DNA of 35,737 nt from Lentisphaeria bacterium (lineage in GTDB: Bacteria; Verrucomicrobiota; Lentisphaeria; Oligosphaerales; Oligosphaeraceae): contig JAKSPB010000032.1 of NCBI GenBank assembly GCA_024405215.1, forward strand, positions 1-35,737, written 5' to 3'. A program made the translations under genes and the position numbers. This document shows, piece by piece, positions 1-8,412 of the stretch; the first letter of the stretch is position 1, and every line of letters begins with the position of its first letter. Under the pieces are notes generated by a model, which was given only the letters and a program-made list of their open reading frames with translations, did not search any database and was not told the DNA's origin.

Positions 1-1002
1 GTTCTCGCCGATGCCGCCGGTGAAGAGGATGGCGTCAACTCCGCCCAGCAGCAGGAAGTATCCGCCGATGTAGTGGATGAGGCGATGCAGGAACATCTCG
101 TATGCGGTGGCGGCATCCTTGTCGCCATTGGCGCGCAGTTCGCGGATGTCACGCATGTCGCTGGACTTGCCGGAGACGCCGAGGAATCCGGACTTCTTGT
201 TGAGCATGTTGTCCACGTCGGCGGGGCTCATGCCTTCCTGCTGCTGCAGGAACGTGACGACGGCTGCATCCACATCGCCGGAGCGGGTGCCCATGACCAG
301 GCCGGCCAGGGGAGTCAGGCCCATGGTGGTGTCGACGACCTTTCCGCCCTTGACGGCGCAGAGGCTGGAACCGTTGCCCAGATGGCAGGAGATGATGCGT
401 GCCTTGGCGGGATCCAGTTTCAGGTAGTCGCAGACTGCGCCATAGACATACTTGTGGCTGGTGCCGTGGAAACCGTATTTGCGCACGCCGTACTTCTGAT
501 AGTACTTCTGGGGGATGGCGTAGAGATAGGCGGCGGGCTCCATGGTCATGTGGAACGCGGTGTCAAAGACGGCCACGTTGGGAATGCCGGGGAAGAATGC
601 CTCGCAGGCCTCGATGCCGCCAAGGTTGGCAGGATTGTGCAGGGGGCCCAGGGGGAAGCACTTGCGGATGCCGGCCTTGACCTTCTCGTCCACCAGGGTG
701 GGCTGGGTGAACTCCATTCCGCCGTGCAGGACGCGGTGGCCGATGGCCTTGATTTCGCTCAGGTCTTTGATGACGCCGATTTCGGGATCGGTCATCTTGG
801 CGCAGATGGGGGAGAGGGCTTCGCTGTGCTGAGAAATGGTCAGGGGTTCCTCGAACTTCTGGCCTTTGGCCTGGTAGGTCAGCTTGGTGCCTTCCATGCC
901 AATGCGCTCGACAAGGCCCTTGCACAGGACGGACTTGTCGGCCATGTCGAAAAGAGTGAACTTCAGGGAAGAACTTCCGGAATTGATGACCAGGACTTTC
1001 AA
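1..1002 (-). CDS. ackA: Acetate kinase, C-terminus cut by the window edge
   Basis: Acetate kinase interconverts acetyl phosphate + ADP and acetate + ATP, the substrate-level phosphorylation step of fermentation in the cytoplasm. The 334 residues visible begin with the family's N-terminal phosphate-binding signature (NSGSSSLKF, about residues 7-15). They continue through HRVLHGG, GFHGTSH and CHLGNGSS, and reach TGGIGEN exactly at the window edge. The family is about 400 aa long, so roughly 65 residues lie outside. No ATG fits the conserved N-terminus. The start is TTG (codon at 1000-1002), preceded on the minus strand by a strong GGAGG about 8 bases upstream. No pta gene is visible in the window; it may lie downstream, off the left edge. 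The identification is secure; only the end is unknown. Confidence 0.96.
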   Translation of the reverse strand, partial: MKVLVINSGSSSLKFTLFDMADKSVLCKGLVERIGMEGTKLTYQAKGQKFEEPLTISQHSEALSPICAKMTDPEIGVIKDLSEIKAIGHRVLHGGMEFTQPTLVDEKVKAGIRKCFPLGPLHNPANLGGIEACEAFFPGIPNVAVFDTAFHMTMEPAAYLYAIPQKYYQKYGVRKYGFHGTSHKYVYGAVCDYLKLDPAKARIISCHLGNGSSLCAVKGGKVVDTTMGLTPLAGLVMGTRSGDVDAAVVTFLQQQEGMSPADVDNMLNKKSGFLGVSGKSSDMRDIRELRANGDKDAATAYEMFLHRLIHYIGGYFLLLGGVDAILFTGGIGEN

Positions 1003-1150
1003 GGGATTACCCTCCAAAAACTGAAAAAAACGAGAAAACAATCGTAACGGAAAAGAAAAACGGCGTACTATACCACCTCGCACGGGGTTTTCCCACCAGG
1101 CGAGGAGAAAGTCAAGAAGTTTGGTTTCGCGAAATTACGGATATTTAAAA

Positions 1151-2086
1151 TCAGGATTTCAGCCATTCGTCAATAAGATCGGAATAGAACTGATCGAAGT
1201 GCTTTTTGACGACAAAGCGATGCGGTCCGTCGGGATCTTGCCGGAAGTGGTTTTTGCCGGAAGTCGGGTCGGTGGATGCCTGGCCGCGGATCTCGAAGAA
1301 TCCTGCTTTTTCCGGAGAACCCAGTCCTGCCATGACGATGGTCAGGGGATCCCACGAGTGGTGGCTGTGTTGTTCCGGACTGGCCAGCTGATATCCCTGG
1401 GTGTTATAGTCATCCATCGCCTGCCAGAGGATATCGTCCTTGGACAGTTTCCCGCCGGAAAGGAGCATATAGCCGATTTCAAAGCCCAGGAAGGTGACTG
1501 GCGTCGGCCATAGGGAAAGCACCTTCGAGCTGCTCTGGGTGATGAGGGGATTGGTGCCGCCGGCTCCAGCCAGATTGTATTCCTGCCCGCCGTCTTTAGT
1601 CCATGTTCCGGCCATCATCCAAAATTCTTCCACCTTTTGGGCAACCAGTTCGCGACCGGACAGCGGCGAGATTTCATCGGGTGCGCTGTCCAGCAGCGCT
1701 GCGTAGTTTTCCGTGAAGCCTATGGAAATCAGCGTCACTTTTTCCGGCGAGGAGGCCAGCAGGCGCCGATAAAGTCTGGCGGGAATCTCCGCCGCGCGGT
1801 TGTCGGCATATTTTGATTTCATCGCCGCCAGGCGTTTCTGGTAGGAGGGGCCGTTTGGCGCCGAATCGTCATGCCATTCCTGGACGATGCCGAGGGGGAC
1901 GTCCACGCCATGCGCCAGAAGGAAAGCGTCCAGGGAACGGACGCTTTCCTCGAATCTGGCGTTGATGCAGAGCCCAAGGATGCGAAAAACGCCCTGTTTC
2001 TGGAAGTTGATCAGGGCGCGGACGGCCATGGCGTCATCCACGTCGGTGTACCAGTCGGTGTCCAGAATGACAGGGCGCGCGTGCAT
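1151..2086 (-). CDS. Nucleoside hydrolase-like protein (IUNH family)
   Basis: 311-residue cytoplasmic enzyme of the inosine-uridine nucleoside N-ribohydrolase family, which cleaves the N-glycosidic bond of ribonucleosides in salvage or releases bases from related compounds. The evidence is the N-terminal calcium-binding aspartate cluster, seen as LDTDWYTDVDDAMA (about residues 7-20), in the DTDxxxDVDDA form found in part of the family. The rest is less conserved, so the substrate cannot be named. An upstream in-frame extension to 2179 exists but would overlap metG by about 85 bases. The ATG at 2086, eight bases after the metG stop and just before the aspartate motif, is the better start. It probably shares a transcript with metG, although no functional link is obvious. 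Confidence 0.8.
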   Translation of the reverse strand: MHARPVILDTDWYTDVDDAMAVRALINFQKQGVFRILGLCINARFEESVRSLDAFLLAHGVDVPLGIVQEWHDDSAPNGPSYQKRLAAMKSKYADNRAAEIPARLYRRLLASSPEKVTLISIGFTENYAALLDSAPDEISPLSGRELVAQKVEEFWMMAGTWTKDGGQEYNLAGAGGTNPLITQSSSKVLSLWPTPVTFLGFEIGYMLLSGGKLSKDDILWQAMDDYNTQGYQLASPEQHSHHSWDPLTIVMAGLGSPEKAGFFEIRGQASTDPTSGKNHFRQDPDGPHRFVVKKHFDQFYSDLIDEWLKS

Positions 2087-2094
2087 GGTTTCTT

Positions 2095-3648
2095 CTATGC
2101 GTTGGCTTCGAATTTGATGCGGGGGAAGAGTGAGCCGGGGACGGGCGTGACGACGGCGCCGTCCTGCAACAGGTTCCACTCTCCCAGATTTGCCATGGAA
2201 GGAACAAGCTGGTCATCGGCGATGCCGATGGACTTGCGCATTTCTTCCATCTTGGTCGGCATGACGGGGTAGAGCAGGCCGCTGATGACGCGGAGAGCCT
2301 CGGCCGTGCTGCGGAGCACCCTCGCCAGACCTGCTGTGTCGCCGGCCTTGGCCATGGACCATGGCTTCATGGCGTCGAAGTAGCGGTTCGTGGCCGCGCA
2401 GGCAGCCATGATGTCGGCGATGCCGCGGTCAAGTTGCATGTTCTTGATGGCGTTCTCCCAGCTTTCGGCCGCCTTCTTGCAAGCGTCGGCCAGTTCCGCT
2501 TCGGCGGGAGTGCTTTCGCCCATGGCGGGGAGCTTGCCGTCGAAGTTCTTGACGACCATGGTGGTCATGCGGGAGAGCAGATTGCCCAGGTTGTTGGCCA
2601 GGTCGGCGTTATACTTGACGACGAAGGACTCTTCGGAGAAGTTGGCGTCCTGCCCCAGGGACATGGCCGCCATGAGGAAGTAGCGCAGGGAATCAACGCC
2701 ATACTTGTCTGCCATGTCCATGGGATTGACCACGTTTCCGGTGCTTTTGCTCATCTTGTCCCCGGAGACGAGCCACCATCCATGCGCGAAGATGGTCTGG
2801 GGAAGAGGCAGGTCCATGGCCATCAGCATGGTGGACCAGTAGACGGCGTGCGTGGTCAGGATGTCCTTTCCGATGAGGTGGAAGTTCGCTGGCCACCACT
2901 TGGAGAAGGATGCGTCGTCCGCGAGATAGCCCACTGCGGAGATGTAGTTGACCAACGCGTCGAACCAGACGTAAGTCACGTAGTCCTTGTCGAAAGGCAG
3001 CTCGATTCCCCAGCTCAGGCGGGCCTTTGAACGGGAGATGCACAAATCGTCCAGCGGCTGCTTCAGGAAACCAAGAGTCTCCTGGCGGCGGTTCACAGGG
3101 CGGATGAAATCGGGGTGGGCATTGATATGGTCAATGAGCTGTTGCTGGAAGGCGCTCATCTTGAAGAAGTAGTTCTTTTCCACCAGGGTGTCCACCTTTC
3201 GTCCGCAATCGGGGCAGCACCCGTCCTTCAGGTCCTTGTCCGTGAAGTATCTCTCGCAGGCGACGCAGTAGTTTCCTTCGTAGTTGGACTGGTAGATGAG
3301 CTTGCGGTCCCACAGGTCCTGCAGGATCTTCTGGACGACGGTGACGTGGCGCCCCTGGGTGGTGCGGATGAAATCGTCGTTGCTGATGTTCAGTCGCTGC
3401 CACAGTTCCTGAAAGCGCTTGACATAGGTGTCGCAGTGTGTCAGGGGGTCGGTGTTGTTCTTCTGTGCCGCGCGCTCCACCTTCTGGCCATGTTCGTCAG
3501 TGCCGGTGAGAAAATGGACGGGGTCGCCAAGGAGGCGGTGGCAGCGGGAGAGCACATCGCCCAAAATTGTGGTATAGGCATGGCCGATATGGGGTTTGTC
3601 ATTGACATAATAGATTGGTGTGGTCAGATAGAAGTTCTTTTCGGACAT
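2095..3648 (-). CDS. metG: Methionine--tRNA ligase
   Basis: Methionyl-tRNA synthetase charges tRNA-Met with methionine at the expense of ATP. This is a 517-residue class I synthetase. The HIGH motif is at residues 20-23 and KMSKS at 298-302 (in DKMSKSTGN). A single zinc knuckle is formed by C128, C131, C145 and C148. The C-terminal tRNA-binding (EMAP-like) domain of the roughly 675-residue E. coli-type enzymes is absent; the protein ends soon after the helical anticodon-binding domain, as in many short bacterial MetRS. The start is the ATG at 3648; only a weak purine stretch precedes it. The nucleoside-hydrolase gene follows after 8 bases. Confidence 0.97.
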   Translation of the reverse strand: MSEKNFYLTTPIYYVNDKPHIGHAYTTILGDVLSRCHRLLGDPVHFLTGTDEHGQKVERAAQKNNTDPLTHCDTYVKRFQELWQRLNISNDDFIRTTQGRHVTVVQKILQDLWDRKLIYQSNYEGNYCVACERYFTDKDLKDGCCPDCGRKVDTLVEKNYFFKMSAFQQQLIDHINAHPDFIRPVNRRQETLGFLKQPLDDLCISRSKARLSWGIELPFDKDYVTYVWFDALVNYISAVGYLADDASFSKWWPANFHLIGKDILTTHAVYWSTMLMAMDLPLPQTIFAHGWWLVSGDKMSKSTGNVVNPMDMADKYGVDSLRYFLMAAMSLGQDANFSEESFVVKYNADLANNLGNLLSRMTTMVVKNFDGKLPAMGESTPAEAELADACKKAAESWENAIKNMQLDRGIADIMAACAATNRYFDAMKPWSMAKAGDTAGLARVLRSTAEALRVISGLLYPVMPTKMEEMRKSIGIADDQLVPSMANLGEWNLLQDGAVVTPVPGSLFPRIKFEANA

Positions 3649-3688
3649 TGTCGTTTCTTCCTATGGGTGGAAAGATATTCACAGTGAA

Positions 3689-3717
3689 CCCGCGCTACAA
3701 AGAAAATGTGGCGCGGG
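3689..3717 (-). other. Strong hairpin between the permease gene and metG
   Basis: CCCGCGCTACA (3689-3699) pairs with TGTGGCGCGGG (3707-3717): an 11-bp stem with one G-U pair and a 7-base loop. It lies in the 103-base gap between the permease stop and the metG start, both on the minus strand. No U-run follows on either strand, so it is not a typical intrinsic terminator. It could still be a transcript-end or processing structure, or part of the metG leader. Confidence 0.5.
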
Positions 3718-3751
3718 TGCGGGGAGTGTTTCTTGAAAAGACGTGGGCGGT

Positions 3752-5167
3752 CTAGGCGATTTGCGTGCCGGCCTCGCGGTTCCAGAAGAGCAGGATGCCC
3801 AGAAGCGTCAGGAGGACGTTCATGGCGATCACGTAAAGGATGCTGTAGCCCATATAGACAGGGGGCAGCGATGCCTCCCGGTTATGGACGGATGTGTCGA
3901 AGTCGGAGCTGGAGAGCGCGTCTGCCATCCAGAAGAGCTGCCAATTGGGAACAGCCGCGTAGATGGCGTTTGCGATCCAATTTCCGTTGACGGGCACGGG
4001 ACGCTCGTAGGTGCCGCCCGTGGGCACGCGGGGGGGATTCACGGAGCGACGGAAGATATACGCCTCGAAATCCTTGTCGGCTTCCTTCTTGGAATCCGCG
4101 AAGTCGCCCAGGTTATGGATGATCCACGAGCCGGTCTTGACGCTGTAGACGCCCATAAGCTGCGCACGGGAAGAAAGATCCTCCACGTTCTTCTTCCAGC
4201 CGTTGCCGTCCTTCCAGGCGCCTTCGGGGTCATTGCCCAGGCCGGGGAGGGAAGGGCTGGAGACGTTGTCGGACCAGACCATGAAGTCCGCATAGTCCTC
4301 CACGCGCATGGGGGCGTTCCAATTCTCGATATTGGCCAGTTCCTTGGGGCTGAAGGTATATTCGCAGATCCAGAGCTGTTCCTTGCCCGGAGGAGGCGTG
4401 CGCTGCCATGGTTCCTTCGCGTTGCGTCCGATGAGGTAGTCGCTCATCAGGCCCAGCAGGAAGATGGCGCCGCAGAGAAGGAGATTGGGGACCAGGCGGA
4501 AACGGGTGGAGAGCGCGGTGGCCAGAGTTCCCATGGACCAGCTGGAGAAGACCACTAGGATCAGGGCGGGGATGACGCGGAAGGCCAGTCCGACGTGGCG
4601 TCCCTGCGCGGGCTTGAACTGTCCGATCAGGGCGAAGATGATCATGGCGACCATCAGCGCGAAGACAGCGGCGCTGCAGAAGGAGGAGCGGGTCACATAG
4701 TTGTACGCGCCGGCTACGGCCAGGGCCAGGATGACGGTCACGAAGAATCCGTAGAACATGAAGTTGTCGATCCAGAACTGGTCGGTGGCGACACGGAGCG
4801 CGATAAGGGTGGCGGTGCCCGTGATGATGCAGAAGACGGTCAAGGCCGCCAAGATGCCCAGGATTTTCGCGATGATGAAGACGGGGCGCTGGACTGGCTT
4901 GGAGAGCAGCAGCAGAGCCATGCCGTTGTCGATTTCCCGGCTGATGGCATAGCTGGAGATCATGATGGCCAGGCCCCATCCGAAGACCATCATGGTGGCG
5001 ATGGAGCTGTCCACCACCAGCTTTTCCTGGGCGAAGAAGACGAAGATGGTGAAGATTGGGTAGAGTCCGATCAGCACCAAGGCGGAAAGCAGAATCAGCA
5101 GGAAGATGGGTTCCCGCAAGGATTCGCGGAACGTGTTCTTTGCGATCTGATAGAGCGAGGTGAACAT
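3752..5167 (-). CDS. ABC-2-type transporter permease with large extracytoplasmic domain
   Basis: 471-residue integral membrane protein. The N-terminus (TSLYQIAKNTFRESLREPIF) is the amphipathic start typical of ABC-2 permeases. Hydrophobic segments follow at roughly 20-45, 58-80, 103-130, 139-160, 168-190, 204-225 and 231-250. Next comes a hydrophilic stretch of about 190 residues, probably extracytoplasmic, and one last membrane helix (SILYVIAMNVLLTLLGILLF) close to the C-terminus. The phrase REIDNGMALLLLSKPV is also typical of this family. The start is the ATG at 5167; a GTG at 5239 would add 24 low-complexity residues. No good Shine-Dalgarno precedes either. An ATPase partner would be expected but is not adjacent. 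Substrate unknown. The lipoprotein gene upstream lies 92 bases away and may be co-transcribed. Confidence 0.8.
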   Translation of the reverse strand: MFTSLYQIAKNTFRESLREPIFLLILLSALVLIGLYPIFTIFVFFAQEKLVVDSSIATMMVFGWGLAIMISSYAISREIDNGMALLLLSKPVQRPVFIIAKILGILAALTVFCIITGTATLIALRVATDQFWIDNFMFYGFFVTVILALAVAGAYNYVTRSSFCSAAVFALMVAMIIFALIGQFKPAQGRHVGLAFRVIPALILVVFSSWSMGTLATALSTRFRLVPNLLLCGAIFLLGLMSDYLIGRNAKEPWQRTPPPGKEQLWICEYTFSPKELANIENWNAPMRVEDYADFMVWSDNVSSPSLPGLGNDPEGAWKDGNGWKKNVEDLSSRAQLMGVYSVKTGSWIIHNLGDFADSKKEADKDFEAYIFRRSVNPPRVPTGGTYERPVPVNGNWIANAIYAAVPNWQLFWMADALSSSDFDTSVHNREASLPPVYMGYSILYVIAMNVLLTLLGILLFWNREAGTQIA

Positions 5168-5259
5168 GGTAGGAGGGGGGCTCGAAAAAGAGGGAAGGGG
5201 CCTGCGGCGGAAGAAGAATCCTTCCGGCGCAGGCGGCACCGAAGAAGAAAAGGCGTGGA

Positions 5260-5784
5260 CTACTGGGCCGGAGTGGCGGGGACGGCCTTCTCCTCGTAGC
5301 GCTGCAGGTATTCCAGATAGAGGCGGTTCAGCTTGGGCTGCTTGAGGATTTCGCCCAGCATCTGGGCGTTGCGGTCCCAGTCGGTGCTGTTCAGGTGCAT
5401 GACGCGGAAATCGTCCTGGACCTGGTTCACGAATTCGGCAGGCACGCAGGATTCGTCACCCAGGAAAATGACGGTCTTGGGATTGAGGTACTTGACGAAG
5501 CCGGCGAATTTTGCGGCGGAGATTTCCTCGCTCTTGTTGCTGGCGGAGAGATAGAAGAGGCGCGGTGCGTCGCTTTCCTCGTCCTGCTCGAAAAGGATGA
5601 TGGGCTGCTTGGAACGGTATTGGGCCAGTTCGCAGAGCAGGCGGGGCTTCAGGTAGTTTCCGGTGACCAGAAGAGTGTTGACACGGGCGCGGGAGCCTTT
5701 CTTGAAGAGGGAGCAGGAGGAACCGGCGACCAAAAGGGTGCAGAGAGCGGCGACAACGGCCAGGCGAGTGAAAAGCTTGTTCAT
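5260..5784 (-). CDS. Small predicted lipoprotein of unknown function
   Basis: 174 residues. It begins with a lipoprotein signal peptide: MNKLFTR, then a hydrophobic stretch ending in LVAGSSC, with the lipidated cysteine near residue 24. The mature part is hydrophilic and reads like a small alpha/beta domain (hydrophobic strands NTLLVTGNY, QPIILFEQD, KTVIFLGDE). I do not recognise a family. It is the first gene of a minus-strand pair with the ABC-2 permease, and the shared location suggests, without proving, a role at the envelope with that permease. The start ATG at 5784 lacks a clear Shine-Dalgarno. Confidence 0.7.
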   Translation of the reverse strand: MNKLFTRLAVVAALCTLLVAGSSCSLFKKGSRARVNTLLVTGNYLKPRLLCELAQYRSKQPIILFEQDEESDAPRLFYLSASNKSEEISAAKFAGFVKYLNPKTVIFLGDESCVPAEFVNQVQDDFRVMHLNSTDWDRNAQMLGEILKQPKLNRLYLEYLQRYEEKAVPATPAQ

Positions 5785-5898
5785 TTGAATGTGTGACTTT
5801 TTGTTGTATGTGAGAGTTAAGAATGACTGCCAAATGCTATACTATGACAGCAAACGAAAAAGTTGCCCGCCTTGGCGGGAAAATTTTAGTGAAAATTG

Positions 5899-6864
5899 AT
5901 GAAAAATTTAGGAGAGATGCGTGTGGAAACGAATGTTGGCTCTAGGGAACTGAAGTCGTTGCTGCCTTCGGGAAAGCCTGATGAGCAGGCCAGGACGGCG
6001 ATTTTCCTGTCGGGAAGCGGCAGCAATGCGGAAGAGATTCTTCGTCGATGGACGGAGGACAATGCTGCGGGACGGAGGACGACCTTCACCGTGGCTTGCC
6101 GGGTGCCGGATGCGCCGGAGACCAGCCGGGCACGGGAACTTGGAAAGATTTTCCATCTTCCGGTAGTGGAAGAGGATATCCGGAAGTTCTATCATGATCG
6201 CGGAGAGACGCGCGTATCCATCGCCACCCCCCGGGGGCAGCAGATCCGCGAGGAGTGGACAGAGGCCCTGCGGCAGAAGCTGGCGCCATACGCGGTGTCC
6301 TTCGGCATTTTCGCCGGATTCGTGCCGCTGACCAATCTGACGGCGGATCTTCCCTGCCTGAACGTCCATCCCGGCGATCTGACCTATCGTAAGAATGGTC
6401 TCCGCCATCTGGTGGGGCTGCACGAAATCCCCGTGGAACGCGCCATTCTGGACGGTCTGGACTACCTGCGTTCAAGCGTCATTCTCGCCACGCCGGTTTC
6501 GGGGAAGGGGGATGACATGGATGGCGGACCGCTGCTGGGAATCTCCCCGCCCATGCCGATGGAGGTTACGGAAACGCAGCTGGAGGAGTTCCGCGCCCTG
6601 GCCGCCGCCCGTCCGGAGCGTCGTCCCGTCGGCGGCTTCCGCGATGCCCTGGAGACGTTTGCCTGCGCCCGCCAGAATGACCTGAAGAAGGCGGGAGACT
6701 GGGTGGTTTTCTATCCAGTCATCCGGGATTTCGCGGCGGACCGCTTCTATGTGGACCAGGCCGGACAGCTCTATTTCCGCCAGGGAGCGTGCAAGTTCCT
6801 GCCCGTCCAGACCGTCCAATACGCCGAGGACGGCTCGCGCGAATTGCTTCTGGGAGGAGAATAG
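5899..6864 (+). CDS. Formyltransferase-family protein (PurN-like)
   Basis: 321 residues with the formyltransferase fold seen in phosphoribosylglycinamide formyltransferase. Visible marks are the N-terminal FLSGSGSNAEEIL (matching the SGxGSN of PurN), FAGFVPL followed by the catalytic-type LNVHPGDL (Asn and His of the NxHP motif), and DMDGGPLLG, matching the aspartate-containing DxGPII region. PurN is normally about 190-215 aa. The extra length here is an N-terminal extension of about 30 residues, an enlarged middle and about 80 C-terminal residues. The substrate may therefore differ from GAR. Possible starts are TTG 5896, ATG 5899 and ATG 5917; the last has AGGAG only two bases away, so I prefer 5899 weakly. 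The stop overlaps the Shine-Dalgarno region of the next gene. Confidence 0.75.
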   Translation: MKNLGEMRVETNVGSRELKSLLPSGKPDEQARTAIFLSGSGSNAEEILRRWTEDNAAGRRTTFTVACRVPDAPETSRARELGKIFHLPVVEEDIRKFYHDRGETRVSIATPRGQQIREEWTEALRQKLAPYAVSFGIFAGFVPLTNLTADLPCLNVHPGDLTYRKNGLRHLVGLHEIPVERAILDGLDYLRSSVILATPVSGKGDDMDGGPLLGISPPMPMEVTETQLEEFRALAAARPERRPVGGFRDALETFACARQNDLKKAGDWVVFYPVIRDFAADRFYVDQAGQLYFRQGACKFLPVQTVQYAEDGSRELLLGGE

Positions 6865-6866
6865 TC

Positions 6867-7118
6867 ATGCGAAGACCGATTGGCTGGCTGGACCGGGAGG
6901 GTCCCAATGGCAAACGGCAGGTCCAGGTGGAGTTCTTCGCCGACACCCTGCGCTGGCGCTTCCGCGAACCACAGGACGAAAAGTGGGGGGACGGTGTTCC
7001 CTCCGAGGCGAACTGGGAGGTCCTGGAAGAGAATCTCAAGCAGCTTATCCAGCGCGGGCATCTCTTTACCAAGGAACTGGCGCTGGTGCAGAAACTGCAT
7101 GCTAATTGTAAAAGGTAG
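6867..7118 (+). CDS. 83-aa protein of unknown function, coupled to the formyltransferase
   Basis: Short basic protein (MRRPIGWLDREG at the start), rich in Trp and Glu, with no signal peptide, membrane segment or recognised domain. It starts 2 bases after the formyltransferase stop. A GGAGGAGA Shine-Dalgarno (6853-6860) lies inside the end of that gene, so translation is probably coupled. The pattern WLDREGPNGKRQVQVEFF followed by WRFREPQDEKW suggests a small beta-rich fold, but this is only a guess. Its TAG stop at 7116-7118 is immediately followed by the TTGCAAAAGTC end of a palindromic repeat, so the original C-terminus may have been altered by insertion. Confidence 0.7.
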   Translation: MRRPIGWLDREGPNGKRQVQVEFFADTLRWRFREPQDEKWGDGVPSEANWEVLEENLKQLIQRGHLFTKELALVQKLHANCKR

Positions 7119-7262
7119 TTGCAAAAGTCGCTTTGACTACTTTTCGCTCTTCCGGGGCAGTTTGCTTCAAGTGCTCCGCGTCGTAGTGAACTACGTCTTT
7201 GCGCACTTGAAGCAAACTGCCTCCTGAATCCCTGAAAAGAGCCTTCAAATGGACTTTTGCAA
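7119..7262. repeat. MITE-like palindromic repeat, copy A
   Basis: 144-bp element bounded by an 11-bp perfect terminal inverted repeat, TTGCAAAAGTC (7119-7129) and GACTTTTGCAA (7252-7262). Internally, a 19-bp perfect inverted repeat (GGCAGTTTGCTTCAAGTGC and its complement, about 7157-7222) surrounds a further small palindrome CGTAGT-GA-ACTACG. The whole element can fold into one long hairpin. It fills the gap between the 83-aa gene and rlmL. The same sequence recurs at 19264-19402 in the opposite window orientation, and in shortened form at 20831-20921. No coding capacity and no clear target duplication. Confidence 0.85.
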
Positions 7263-7281
7263 TTCCCTCTGATTTCCCGAT

Positions 7282-8409
7282 ATGTCTGATTTGTTTGAAT
7301 TCTATGTGACAGCCGCTCCCGGAACGGAAACCGTGTTGCGGGACGAACTGTGCGACCTTGGCTTCCGTTCCGCCCGTTTGAACTCCGGTGGAATCCCCTT
7401 CCAGGGGCGAGAAGAGGACGGCTGGAAGGCCTGCCTGCACAGCCGCGTAGGACAGCGCGTCATGCTGGTGCTGGGGCGTTTCCGCGCAGATTCCCTCGAT
7501 GATGTCTATGACGGTGCCTGCGGGCTGCCATGGGAGCAGTTCCTGACTCCCGCCCAGACGATTTCCTGCGGTGCATACGCGCATCCTTCCTGCGGAGAGA
7601 ATCCGGATTTCGTCGCCGTGCGCCTGAAGGACGCCATTGTGGATCGCCAACGTCATCTTTTCCATGGCGAGCGCTCCGATGTCTCCCGGACCGATCCGGA
7701 CCTGCGGGCCTTTGTTTACTGGGGCCGCGGCCGCGCCACGATCTATCTGGATCTCTCCGGCGAACCGCTTTTCAAGCGCGGATACCGTGTCTCCGGCGGC
7801 GAGGCGCCTTTGAAAGAGACGCTGGCGGCCGCCATCCTCCGCCTGACGGACTGGGATGGCCAGGCGCCGCTGATGGATCCCATGTGCGGTTCTGGGACAC
7901 TGTTGATCGAGGGCGCCATGTGGGCGGCGAACATCGCTCCGGGAATTTTCAGGCAGCGTTTCGGTTTTGAACGATGGGCCAATTTCGGCGCACGGCAGGC
8001 CTCTTTGCTGAAGGAGATGCGTGGCGAAGCGCGACGCAACGCCGCTGGACAGCTTCCGAAGATCATCGGTTGCGACCTGGATCCCCGGGCGCTGGAGCTG
8101 GCTGCCGAGAATGCCCGCAGTGCAGGGCTGGCGGGAAAAATCTCCTTCCGCCCCATCCGTCTGCGGGAACTGAGCTTTGACGGCCAGCGCCGGCTGGTGG
8201 TCACCAATCCGCCTTACGGCGTGCGGCTGGACGCGGAGAACCGCCTCTTCCAGGAGTTCGGAAACGCAGTCGCCCGCATGAAGAACTGCCGGGTGGCGGT
8301 GCTGGCCGGCTCTCCTCGGTGCCTGAGCTGCATTCCGCTTCGTCCCGTGGAGCGTTTTCCGCTGAAGAACGGCAATCTGGATTGCCAGCTGACAATCTAC
8401 GAGGTATAG
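7282..8409 (+). CDS. rlmL: RlmL-type 23S rRNA guanine-N2 methyltransferase (THUMP + SAM domain)
   Basis: 375-residue class I SAM-dependent RNA methyltransferase of the UPF0020 family. The N-terminal half (FEFYVTAAPGTETVLRDEL onward) is the THUMP-containing RNA-binding region. The C-terminal half has motif I DPMCGSGT, an IIGCDLDP motif II, and the catalytic NPPYG motif of N2-guanine methyltransferases. This matches the first half of E. coli RlmL, which methylates G2445 of 23S rRNA; the fused RlmK half is absent, as in many phyla. The exact target guanine is inferred. The start ATG at 7282 lies 20 bases after the palindromic repeat, and the uup gene follows 3 bases after the stop, so the two are probably co-transcribed. 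Confidence 0.9.
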   Translation: MSDLFEFYVTAAPGTETVLRDELCDLGFRSARLNSGGIPFQGREEDGWKACLHSRVGQRVMLVLGRFRADSLDDVYDGACGLPWEQFLTPAQTISCGAYAHPSCGENPDFVAVRLKDAIVDRQRHLFHGERSDVSRTDPDLRAFVYWGRGRATIYLDLSGEPLFKRGYRVSGGEAPLKETLAAAILRLTDWDGQAPLMDPMCGSGTLLIEGAMWAANIAPGIFRQRFGFERWANFGARQASLLKEMRGEARRNAAGQLPKIIGCDLDPRALELAAENARSAGLAGKISFRPIRLRELSFDGQRRLVVTNPPYGVRLDAENRLFQEFGNAVARMKNCRVAVLAGSPRCLSCIPLRPVERFPLKNGNLDCQLTIYEV

Positions 8410-8412
8410 CCA

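Noticed and set aside
73-1047. Long open frame on the plus strand over the acetate kinase gene, and similar antisense frames at 7102-8745, 23924-25570, 25467-26918 and 29498-30667
   Set aside because: They lie opposite clearly identified genes, have low-complexity Gly/Ala/His/Arg-rich translations without family motifs, and arise from the codon bias of the real genes.
1066-1120. Promoter for ackA with TTGACT and TATAGT on the minus strand
   Set aside because: The spacing is about 38 bases, far too long; no suitable -35 lies at the right distance from TATAGT.
2087-2179. N-terminal extension of the nucleoside hydrolase gene
   Set aside because: It overlaps the end of metG and adds an Arg-rich segment before the conserved first strand.
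5860-5885. CCCGCC/GGCGGG hairpin upstream of the formyltransferase as a riboswitch
   Set aside because: It is a single short stem without conserved riboswitch elements, only about 20 bases before the start codon.
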